Part shown: positions 52,208 to 59,504 of the stretch, in pieces | Position numbering within the stretch: position 1 is the stretch's first letter | Layout: each line of letters opens with the position of its first letter | Assembly: GCF_020564565.1 (NCBI RefSeq) | Contig: NZ_JAJCTD010000004.1 | Coordinates: forward strand, 62,001-126,000 | Source: Rhodobacter sp. Har01 | Lineage (GTDB): Bacteria > Pseudomonadota > Alphaproteobacteria > Rhodobacterales > Rhodobacteraceae | Length of the DNA stretch: 64,000 bases | Reading direction: 5' to 3' | The notes under the pieces: model-generated | What the model saw: the letters and a program-made list of their open reading frames with translations, nothing else | Told to the model about the DNA's origin: nothing | Database searches by the model: none | Translations under genes and position numbers: made by a program

Positions 52208-52680
52208 CCGCCGGCGTGATCGACCTCGACGACATCGACCGCGGCCTCCTCAGGGCGCTGGCGCAGGATGGCACCCTGTCGGCGGGAGAGTTGGGCCGGC
52301 GGCTGGGCCTGTCGCAGCCCGCCGCCTGGCGCAGGGTGCGGCGGCTGGAGGAGGCCGGCATCCTGGCCGGGCGCCGGCTGGAGGTGGACCGCGAAAAGCT
52401 GGGCTTCGGCGTCACCGTGTTTCTGGGGGTGAAGCTGGCCACCAAGGGCCGGGTCAGCCTTGAGGATTTCGAGCGCGCCGCCACCGCCATCCCCGAGGTG
52501 CAGGTGGTGCAGCATGTGCTGGGTCTGTTCGACTATCGCCTGCGGGTCGTGGCCCGCGACCTGGTCGATTTCGAGCGTGTGTTGCGCCGGCGGATCATGA
52601 CCCTGCCCGGGGTGGGGAACGTCGAGGCCAACGTGCTCTTGACCGAAGAGCGGCGACCGGGTCCCTTGGGGCAGCCGTAA
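52204..52680 (+). CDS. Lrp/AsnC-family regulator, second of a tandem pair
   Basis: The 158-residue protein starts with GTG at 52204, overlapping the upstream stop (GTGA). It is a more typical Lrp: LDDIDRGLLRALAQDGTLSA, then ELGRRLGLSQPAAWRRVRRL, and a RAM domain with VQVVQHVLGLFDYRLRVVAR and LPGVGNVEANVLLTEE. The coupling suggests the two proteins form mixed oligomers, as in the NirD/G/H-type and other Lrp pairs; that is an inference. A family A repeat directly follows the stop. Confidence 0.87.
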   Translation: MTAGVIDLDDIDRGLLRALAQDGTLSAGELGRRLGLSQPAAWRRVRRLEEAGILAGRRLEVDREKLGFGVTVFLGVKLATKGRVSLEDFERAATAIPEVQVVQHVLGLFDYRLRVVARDLVDFERVLRRRIMTLPGVGNVEANVLLTEERRPGPLGQP

Positions 52681-52681
52681 G

Positions 52682-52730
52682 GGCGGGGGCCAGCCCCCGC
52701 ACCCCCGGGATATTTGTGGACAGATGAAAG
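52682..52730. repeat. Dispersed intergenic repeat (family A), copy 3
   Basis: A GGGGGC-CA-GCCCCC hairpin is followed by CCCCCGGGATATTTGTGGAC and AGATGAAAG. Read in reverse this matches copy 2 (21113 onward) with one change in the core. It fills the gap between the Lrp stop and the start of the enolase-superfamily gene. Confidence 0.75.
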
Positions 52731-52740
52731 CAGGCGCGGA

Positions 52741-53844
52741 ATGAAGATCGCAAAGCTGGAAACCTTCGGCACCGAGTTCGTGTGTTTCGTGAAGGCCACC
52801 GCCGATACCGGTGATACCGGCTGGGGGCAGCTTTCCACCTACAATGCCGACATTACGGCGCAGGTCTTCCACCGCCAGATCGCGCCACATGCCCTGGGCA
52901 CCGATGCGCTGGACTTCGACGATACCCTGCGCCTGATCCAGGAGCGCGAGCACAAGTTCCCCGGCAGCTATCTGCGCCGGGCCATGACCGGGCTGGACAC
53001 CGCGTTGTGGGACCTGCGCGGTCGGCTGGAAGGCAAGCCGGTTGTCGAGCTTTTGGGCGGCAGACCTGGACCGTTGCGCGCCTATGCGTCCTCGATGAAG
53101 CGCGACATCACGCCCGAAGACGAGGCGGCGCGGTTCTGCCGGCTGCGCGACGAGCAGGGCTTCACCGCCTTCAAGTGGCGCGTGGGCGCCGAATGCGGCC
53201 GCGACCGCGATGAATGGCCAGGGCGGACCGAGGCGGTGGTGCCGGTGGTCTCACGCGCGCTGGGCGAGGGCATCGACAAGCTGGTCGACGGCAATTCCTG
53301 CTATTCCCCCGCCCGCGCCATCGAAGTGGGGCGGATGCTGCAAGACCACGGCATCGGCCATTTCGAGGAGCCCTGCCCCTATTGGGAGGTCGAGCAGACC
53401 GCCGAGGTGCGCCGGGCGCTGTCGCTGGACGTGGCGGGGGGCGAGCAGGATTGCGAGCTGTCCAGCTGGCAGCTGATGATTCAGCACAAGGCGGTGGACA
53501 TCCTGCAGCCCGACGTCATGTACATGGGCGGCCTCCACCGCACGCTGCAGGTGGCGCGGATGGGCCATGCCGCCGGGTTGCCGGTCACGCCGCATGCCGC
53601 CAACCTGTCGCTGGTGACCATGTGCACCATGCACCTGCTGAAGGCCCTGCCGAACGCCGGCAAATACCTCGAGCTGTCGATCGAGGGGCCGGACTACTAC
53701 CCTTGGCAGGACGGGCTGTTCCTGGGCGATCCCTACCGGGTGGAGGGCGGCCACGTCACCGTGCCCGACGCGCCCGGCTGGGGGGTGGAGATCAACCCCG
53801 GCTGGCTGGAGCGCAGCACGCATCAGGTCAGCGAACGGGCCTGA
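52741..53844 (+). CDS. Enolase-superfamily (mandelate racemase/muconate lactonizing-like) enzyme
   Basis: The 367-residue protein has the superfamily residues in order: Lys in FKWRVG (K145), metal ligands in DGNSCYS (D183), FEEPCPY (E209/E210) and GGEQD (E235), Asp in LQPDVMYMGG (D258) and His in VTPHAANLS (H285). This is the MR-type set for abstracting a proton next to a carboxylate from a sugar acid or related compound. The substrate is unknown. The ATG at 52741 has a poor ribosome site within the repeat edge. A class V aminotransferase follows 81 bp downstream; they may act in one catabolic route. Confidence 0.88.
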   Translation: MKIAKLETFGTEFVCFVKATADTGDTGWGQLSTYNADITAQVFHRQIAPHALGTDALDFDDTLRLIQEREHKFPGSYLRRAMTGLDTALWDLRGRLEGKPVVELLGGRPGPLRAYASSMKRDITPEDEAARFCRLRDEQGFTAFKWRVGAECGRDRDEWPGRTEAVVPVVSRALGEGIDKLVDGNSCYSPARAIEVGRMLQDHGIGHFEEPCPYWEVEQTAEVRRALSLDVAGGEQDCELSSWQLMIQHKAVDILQPDVMYMGGLHRTLQVARMGHAAGLPVTPHAANLSLVTMCTMHLLKALPNAGKYLELSIEGPDYYPWQDGLFLGDPYRVEGGHVTVPDAPGWGVEINPGWLERSTHQVSERA

Positions 53845-53925
53845 GCCGCAGCGATCTTCGCGGCATCGCGGCCCTTGCGCATCCGCCGCAAGGGCCTAGG
53901 TTCACCGGCAACGAAGGAGATGCCC

Positions 53926-55050
53926 ATGCCCGGACTGCACGCCCACATCGACCCCGACGGCCTTGAGGAATTCTCGGTCGTCTTCACCGACCGCTCGCTG
54001 AACCACATGTCGGCGCGGTTCCAAGGGGTGATGCGCGACGTGTCGGGGATGCTGCGCGAGGTCTACAAGGGCAGCGCCGTGGCGCTGGTGCCGGGCGGCG
54101 GCACCTATGCGATGGAGGCGGTAGCGCGGCAGTTCGGCCAGGGGCGCGCGCTGATCGTGCGCAATGGCTGGTTCTCCTACCGCTGGACGCAGATCTTCGA
54201 GGCCGGCGGGTTTGCCACCGAAACCCATGTCGCCATGGCTCGGCAGACCGGCAACGAGCCCCGCGCGCCCTTTGCCCCTGCCCCCATCGAGGAAGTGGTG
54301 GCGAAGATTCGCGAGACCCGTCCCGATGCCGTCTTTGCCCCGCATGTGGAAACCAGCGCCGGGATCATCCTGCCCGACGATTATATCGCCCAGCTTGCCG
54401 CCGCCGCGCATGAGGTGGGCGCCCTGATGGTGCTGGACTGCATCGCCTCGGGCTGCATCTGGGTCGACATGCAGACGACCGGCGTCGACGTGCTGATCAG
54501 CGCGCCGCAGAAGGGCTGGAGCGCCTCGCCCTCGGCCGGGGTGGTGGTCTTCAGCCCGCGTGCCGAGGCGCGGCTGGCCGAGACCACCTCGAACAGCTTT
54601 GCGCTGGACCTGAAGAAATGGCGCGCGATCATGGAGGCCTATGAAAAGGGCGGCCATGCCTATCACGCCACCATGCCGACCGATGCCATCGTCGGCTTCC
54701 GCGATGCCATGCTGGAAACGCAGGCGATGGGCTTCCAGGCCGCAAAGGAGGCGCAATGGGCGCTGGGGCGGGCGGTGCGGGCGATGCTGGCCGACAAGGG
54801 GGTGCAATCCGTTGCGGCCCCGGGCTTCCAGGCGCCGGGCGTGGTGGTCAGCTACACCGACGACACGGACGTGCAGTCGGGGGCGAAGTTCCGCGCCGAA
54901 GGCATGCAGATCGCCGCCGGGGTGCCCTTGCAGGTGGGCGAAGGCCCGGCGTTCAAGACCTTCCGGCTGGGGCTGTTCGGGCTGGACAAGATCGCCGATG
55001 TCGAGGCTACCGTGGCACGGCTGCGCCGCGCTGTCGACGCGGTGCTTTAG
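53926..55050 (+). CDS. Class V aminotransferase (alanine/serine-glyoxylate aminotransferase-like)
   Basis: The 374-residue protein is a fold-type I PLP enzyme: VPGGGTYAMEAVARQF (about 55-70), Asp in MVLDCIASGCIWVDM (D171) and the PLP lysine in ISAPQKGWSASPS (K196). Overall it resembles alanine-glyoxylate and related aminotransferases. AAGGAG lies six bases before the ATG at 53926; an ATG at 53920 would abut it. A TTGCGC-N16-TAGGTT promoter candidate lies just upstream (53875-53902), so it may be transcribed apart from the enolase gene. It is convergent with glmM. Confidence 0.88.
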   Translation: MPGLHAHIDPDGLEEFSVVFTDRSLNHMSARFQGVMRDVSGMLREVYKGSAVALVPGGGTYAMEAVARQFGQGRALIVRNGWFSYRWTQIFEAGGFATETHVAMARQTGNEPRAPFAPAPIEEVVAKIRETRPDAVFAPHVETSAGIILPDDYIAQLAAAAHEVGALMVLDCIASGCIWVDMQTTGVDVLISAPQKGWSASPSAGVVVFSPRAEARLAETTSNSFALDLKKWRAIMEAYEKGGHAYHATMPTDAIVGFRDAMLETQAMGFQAAKEAQWALGRAVRAMLADKGVQSVAAPGFQAPGVVVSYTDDTDVQSGAKFRAEGMQIAAGVPLQVGEGPAFKTFRLGLFGLDKIADVEATVARLRRAVDAVL

Positions 55051-55066
55051 GATTTCGATCGGGCAA

Positions 55067-55115
55067 CGATTTCCGACTGCGGAAATCGTGGACGGAATTC
55101 GACTTCGAATTCCGG
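55067..55115. repeat. Double-hairpin dispersed repeat (family B), copy 2
   Basis: CGATTTCCG-actg-CGGAAATCG (55067-55088) is followed by TGGAC and GGAATTCGA-ct-TCGAATTCC (55094-55113). This is copy 1 (3338-3382) in the opposite orientation, with the same arms and linker but slightly larger loops. It lies between the convergent aminotransferase and glmM. Confidence 0.75.
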
Positions 55116-55134
55116 TTCCCCCGGCCGCCGCCTG

Positions 55135-56478
55135 TCACACCGCGGCCAGAACCGCGCTGACGATCTCGTCGACGACTTCCTCCAGAAGCCCCGCGTCCTC
55201 GCATTCGGCCATGACCCGGATCAGCGGTTCGGTGCCCGACTTGCGGATCAGGATGCGGCCCTTGCCCTGCATCCGCGCCGCGTTGGCCTCGATCACCGCC
55301 TTGACCGCGGCCGCGTCCAGTGGCCTGGCCCCTTCGGCGAAGCGGACGTTCTTGAGCATCTGCGGCACCGTCTCGAACTGCCGCACCAGTTGCGACGCCG
55401 GCTGGCCCGTGCGCACCATCTCGGCCAGGAACTGCAACCCGGCCAGCAATCCGTCGCCGGTGGTGGCGTAGTCGGTCATCACGATGTGCCCCGACTGCTC
55501 GCCGCCCAGGTTCCAGCCGCCACGGCGCATGGCTTCCACCACATAGCGGTCGCCCACCGCCGTTCGTTCCAGCCGCAGTCCGCGGCCCTGAAGGAATCGC
55601 TCAAGGCCAAGGTTCGACATCACCGTCGCGACAAGTGTGCCGCCTTTCAGTCGCCCCTCCTCGGCCCAGCGCGCGGCCAGCATCGCCATGATCTGGTCGC
55701 CGTCGGCCACCTTGCCGTTCTCGTCCAGGATCATCACCCGGTCGGCGTCGCCGTCCAGCGCGATGCCGACATGGGCGCCGTGGGCCACCACGGCCTCGGC
55801 CGCGGTCCGGGTATGGGTGCTGCCGCAGGCGTCGTTGATGTTGGTGCCGTTCGGAGCGACGCCGATGGCAATCACTTCGGCGCCGAGTTCCCACAGCACC
55901 TCGGGCGCGGCCTTGTAGGCGGCGCCATTGGCGCAGTCGATCACCACCTTCAGCCCGTCCAGCCGCAAGCCGGTGGGGAAGCTGGTCTTGACGAATTCCT
56001 GATAGCGCCCGCGGCCATCCTCGATCCGCTTGGCGCGGCCGATGTTCTCGGCCTGCGCCAGCTTGATCTCGCCGGCCAGGGCCGCCTCGATCTCGGCCTC
56101 GGCCTCATCCGACAGCTTGAACCCGTCAGGCCCGAAGAACTTGATGCCGTTGTCCTGGTGCGGGTTGTGGGAGGCCGAGATCATCACGCCCACATCCGCG
56201 CGCATGCTGCGGGTCAGGAACCCCACCGCCGGGGTGGGCACCGGGCCGACCAAGAGCACGTTCATGCCGGTCGAGGTGAACCCCGCCGTCAGCGCGTTTT
56301 CCAGCATGTAGCCCGAAAGCCGGGTGTCCTTGCCGATCACCACCCGGTGCGCGGCACTGCCGTCGCGGCGGAAGTAGCGTCCCGCCGCCGCCCCCAGTTT
56401 CAGCGCCACCTCGGCGGTCATCGGGTAGCTGTTCGCCCGCCCCCGCACGCCATCGGTTCCAAACAGCTTCCGGCTCAT
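55135..56478 (-). CDS. glmM: Phosphoglucosamine mutase
   Basis: The 447-residue protein starts [16 protein letters not shown] and carries the phosphoserine loop [16 protein letters not shown] (active Ser about 103), the metal loop ALDGDADR, the sugar loop GGEQSGHIV and the phosphate-binding [14 protein letters not shown]. It turns glucosamine-6-phosphate into glucosamine-1-phosphate for peptidoglycan and LPS. The ATG at 56478 follows GGAGG and overlaps the folP stop (ATGA), so folB-folP-glmM form one operon. Confidence 0.96.
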   Translation of the reverse strand: MSRKLFGTDGVRGRANSYPMTAEVALKLGAAAGRYFRRDGSAAHRVVIGKDTRLSGYMLENALTAGFTSTGMNVLLVGPVPTPAVGFLTRSMRADVGVMISASHNPHQDNGIKFFGPDGFKLSDEAEAEIEAALAGEIKLAQAENIGRAKRIEDGRGRYQEFVKTSFPTGLRLDGLKVVIDCANGAAYKAAPEVLWELGAEVIAIGVAPNGTNINDACGSTHTRTAAEAVVAHGAHVGIALDGDADRVMILDENGKVADGDQIMAMLAARWAEEGRLKGGTLVATVMSNLGLERFLQGRGLRLERTAVGDRYVVEAMRRGGWNLGGEQSGHIVMTDYATTGDGLLAGLQFLAEMVRTGQPASQLVRQFETVPQMLKNVRFAEGARPLDAAAVKAVIEANAARMQGKGRILIRKSGTEPLIRVMAECEDAGLLEEVVDEIVSAVLAAV

Positions 56479-57479
56479 GCCTCGCCTCCGTTTACCGCCT
56501 GCCACAACCGCAGCGCCTGCCGCGTTTCGGTCCCGTCATGCACCCGCACAATCTGCACGCCTTGCGCCACCCCGGCCAGCGCCACCGCGACCGAGCCGGG
56601 CATCCGCGCATCCGCCGCCTCGGCCCCGCCGATCACGCCGATGAAGCGCTTGCGGCTGGCGCCCAGCAGCACCGGGCAACCGAGGCCATGGAACAGCGAC
56701 AGCCCGCGGATCAGCGCCAGATTATGCGCCACCGTCTTGCCAAAGCCGATGCCCGGATCAACCGCGATGCGGCTGCGGGGAATTCCCAAGGCCTCGGCCG
56801 CCGCCACCCGATCGGCCAACCCGTCAAAGACGTCCAGCAGCACATCGTCATAGCGCGGATCGGCCTGCATGGTTTCCGGCGTGCCCTGATGATGCATCAG
56901 CACCACCGGCACGCCCTGCGCCGCCGCCAGCGGCCCCAGGGCCGGATCATAGCTCAGCGCCGCCACGTCGTTGATGATGTCCGCGCCCGCCGCCAAAGCC
57001 GCCTTGGCCACCGCGGCCTTGCGGGTGTCGATGGAAATCGGCACCGCAACCCCCGCCGCGCGCAGGGCGGCGATCACCGGGGCGGTGCGGGCGATTTCCT
57101 CGTCCACCGGCACCGGCAAGGCCCCCGGCCGGGTGCTTTCGCCGCCGATGTCCAGAATGTCGGCCGCTTCGGCCATCGCCCGGGCCTGCGCCAGCGCGGC
57201 CTGCGGCGCCAGGAACCGGCCGCCGTCGGAAAAACTGTCGGGTGTCACGTTCAGGATGCCCATGATCCGCGGCCGGTCCATCGCCAGCCCGGCGAAATCG
57301 GCCCGCGGCGCGGCCAGCACGTCCAGCGCCGACCCGGCCTCGGCCGCCGGCACCACCTGCGGGGCGCGGCCACGCTCCAGCCGTTCCACCTGCGAAAACC
57401 ACAAGGCCCCGCCCGCCAGCGGCACGGCCCCCCGGGGGCGGGACAGGTCGGATTGAACCAGCGGGCGCCAATAGATCAT
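56475..57479 (-). CDS. folP: Dihydropteroate synthase
   Basis: The 334-residue protein has the DHPS signatures [18 protein letters not shown] (about 73-90), [28 protein letters not shown] and [16 protein letters not shown], plus [11 protein letters not shown]. It joins p-aminobenzoate to dihydropterin pyrophosphate and is the sulfonamide target. About 65 N-terminal residues precede the TIM barrel, longer than in E. coli FolP. It overlaps glmM and lies 46 bp after folB on the same strand. Confidence 0.96.
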   Translation of the reverse strand: MIYWRPLVQSDLSRPRGAVPLAGGALWFSQVERLERGRAPQVVPAAEAGSALDVLAAPRADFAGLAMDRPRIMGILNVTPDSFSDGGRFLAPQAALAQARAMAEAADILDIGGESTRPGALPVPVDEEIARTAPVIAALRAAGVAVPISIDTRKAAVAKAALAAGADIINDVAALSYDPALGPLAAAQGVPVVLMHHQGTPETMQADPRYDDVLLDVFDGLADRVAAAEALGIPRSRIAVDPGIGFGKTVAHNLALIRGLSLFHGLGCPVLLGASRKRFIGVIGGAEAADARMPGSVAVALAGVAQGVQIVRVHDGTETRQALRLWQAVNGGEA

Positions 57480-57525
57480 GCGGCGGGGTTACGCCCAACG
57501 CCCGCCTTCTGGCAAGGGGCAGCGG

Positions 57526-58419
57526 TCAGGCCCGCTCGACCGGAACGCGGCTTCCTGCCGGCAATGCAACAGGCCCGTGAACGACCAGCCCCGCCGCCGC
57601 CATCTGTTCGGCCAGCCACAGTGCCAGGGCCACCGGGTCGGTCGCCTTGGGCCCGTCCACCGCATCCAGCACGATCTTCGACGGCGCCCAGACCACGCTG
57701 CGGCCCCGCTTCACCGCCCAGTCGATCTCGGTCCGGCTTGACACCACCACGCAGCGCGGATCGCGCGCGGCCAGCGCCCAGGCGTTCTGCTCGATCGCCA
57801 GCAGATCGATCCGGCGCTGGGTCGGCTTGTGGCCAGTCACCGGGCGCGGCAGGTCGGGAAGGCCGACGCAAAAGATCATCGGCATCCCGCGCACGGCCAG
57901 GGCGTCGATCCGGGCCGACAGATCGGTCGCGGCGATCACGGCGTTGTCCAGAAAGACCACCAGCGGATGCACCGCCCCGCCTTCCACCCGCACCGGCACC
58001 TCGGCACGTGAACGGACGATTTCCACCCCCAGCGCATAGGGACCGATGTCCAGCTTTTCGATCCGCACGAAGGCGCGCATCGCCTGCGGCTCGGCCAGGA
58101 TACGCTCGGCCACCCGCTCGGCCAGGGTTTCCAGCAGGTTCAGCCGCTGCGCCGCCAGTTCGTCGGCAATCGCCTCGGTGATCCGGTCGTAGGACAGGAT
58201 GCGGTCGACGTCATCCTCCAGCGGCTGCGGCGCCGGGCAGACCTCGACCACCACGTTGAAGCGCAGCCGCTGCTTGGTGCCGCGTTCCTTCTGGAAGGCG
58301 CCGATTTCGGCCTCGACCACATGGTCGCGCAACGAGATCCGGTCGCGCGGGTCGGCCGGGGCGGTCGCCTCGGCCCGCTCTTCGGGGTGGGCAAAGGCAA
58401 GGCGCGTGTCGGTGGTCAT
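57526..58419 (-). CDS. folB: Dihydroneopterin aldolase with C-terminal extension
   Basis: The 297-residue protein is over twice the usual FolB length. Residues about 25-140 match FolB (ISLRDHVVEAEIGAFQKERG, LSYDRITEAIADELA, LLETLAERVAERILAEP). The remaining 155 residues form an extra alpha/beta domain (VHPLVVFLDNAVIAATDLSA, PMIFCVGLPDLPRPVTG, RRIDLLAIEQNAWALA) that I cannot assign. FolB cleaves dihydroneopterin to 6-hydroxymethyl-dihydropterin ahead of FolP, which fits its place upstream of folP. The start at 58419 follows a G-rich site; HPPK (FolK) is not adjacent, and the extra domain lacks recognisable HPPK motifs. Confidence 0.85.
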   Translation of the reverse strand: MTTDTRLAFAHPEERAEATAPADPRDRISLRDHVVEAEIGAFQKERGTKQRLRFNVVVEVCPAPQPLEDDVDRILSYDRITEAIADELAAQRLNLLETLAERVAERILAEPQAMRAFVRIEKLDIGPYALGVEIVRSRAEVPVRVEGGAVHPLVVFLDNAVIAATDLSARIDALAVRGMPMIFCVGLPDLPRPVTGHKPTQRRIDLLAIEQNAWALAARDPRCVVVSSRTEIDWAVKRGRSVVWAPSKIVLDAVDGPKATDPVALALWLAEQMAAAGLVVHGPVALPAGSRVPVERA

Positions 58420-58526
58420 CGGGCCCCCCAAGGCCGCAGCGGGTGCCCCCAGAACCTAGGGCCGCAGGGCGCCTTCGCCTTGCCTCAAGACGGCACCCGG
58501 CGCAAGGGCCGCGACATCAGCCCCCA

Positions 58527-58559
58527 GATCAACCCCGGATCAACCCCGGATCAGCCCCC
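58527..58559. repeat. Three tandem 11-bp units at the cell-wall hydrolase stop
   Basis: GATCAACCCCG occurs twice, followed by a changed GATCAGCCCCC, directly next to the stop of the cell-wall hydrolase. A further partial unit precedes them. Confidence 0.7.
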
Positions 58560-58562
58560 AAA

Positions 58563-59300
58563 TCAGCCGCGACGGGCGCCCGGCTGGCGATAGAACAGGT
58601 GGGCCCCGATCGAGGCGGTGTGGGCAAAGCGCTTGGACCAGCTCGGGCGCACGCCGCGGGTGTGAAAATGCGTCGCGCCCTCGGTCAGCGCGCGCGGCGC
58701 ACCGTCCAGCATCACGCGGGCGATCCGGGCGGCGATTTCGCGCGCGCCGCGTTCGCGCATCTTGTCGGGCGACCCGTCGCAGACATAGCTGAACTGGCAG
58801 GCCCCGCCGCCGCGCTGGCGCACCACGCCGCAGACCGACGCCGGATACAACCCGCTGTCCACCCGGTTCAGGATGACCTCGGCGACCGCGAACTGGCCCT
58901 TCAGGGTCTCGCCGCGGGCCTCGAAGTAGATCGCCTCGGTCAGGCATTGCCAGCTTTCGTCGCCCTTCGGAGCGGGCAGCGACATCAGCCAGGCGGCCGA
59001 GTAATGCACCTCGGGCTGCAGCACGGGCTTCATCGCCTTCAGCCGCACCTTCGGCATCTTCGAAGCCGTCTCGGCCTTGGCCGGGATGGCCGCCTTCGGG
59101 CCGGTCGCGATGGCTGCCAGCGTGGCGCCCGACAGGCCCCTGAGCTGGCTTTTCTCGGTGCCGAGAAGCTGCCCGATCTCGCTGGCGATCACCGCCGTCG
59201 GGTTGTTCTTGTCGCTTCTCGAAACTTCCGCATGGGTGGCCCCGGCAAGGGCACAGGCCACCACGAGGGCGAGGCCCAGCTTCTTCCGCAAGCAGGTCAT
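58563..59300 (-). CDS. SleB/CwlJ-type cell-wall hydrolase
   Basis: The 245-residue protein has a signal peptide (cleavage near GATHAEV) and a C-terminal hydrolase-2 domain (about 115-240). The latter has CLTEAIYFEARGETLKGQFA (catalytic Glu in YFEARGE), VAEVILNRVDSGLYPASVCG, CQFSYVCDG and ATHFHTRGVRPSW. These enzymes cut peptidoglycan glycan strands; in spore-formers they are germination enzymes, while in alphaproteobacteria they act in wall turnover. The 204-bp upstream gap is AT-richer and should hold the promoter. Confidence 0.87.
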   Translation of the reverse strand: MTCLRKKLGLALVVACALAGATHAEVSRSDKNNPTAVIASEIGQLLGTEKSQLRGLSGATLAAIATGPKAAIPAKAETASKMPKVRLKAMKPVLQPEVHYSAAWLMSLPAPKGDESWQCLTEAIYFEARGETLKGQFAVAEVILNRVDSGLYPASVCGVVRQRGGGACQFSYVCDGSPDKMRERGAREIAARIARVMLDGAPRALTEGATHFHTRGVRPSWSKRFAHTASIGAHLFYRQPGARRG

Positions 59301-59504
59301 GTTGATATCCAGGTCCGTTTCCCCAGTGCCGGCGCGCCAATCAGGCCCGCCGTTCAGCAGCGACTGCCGGTTAGGCGAGAAGGCGCCCCCGGGTCCAGTG
59401 CTGTGGCAGAAAGGTCACGGAATTCCGGCCCGGATCGGCGGCTTATTGCCGAAAAACCTAATGTCTTTTCTTAGGAAGTGTCCGCAAAGACATGATCTTG
59501 TTTC

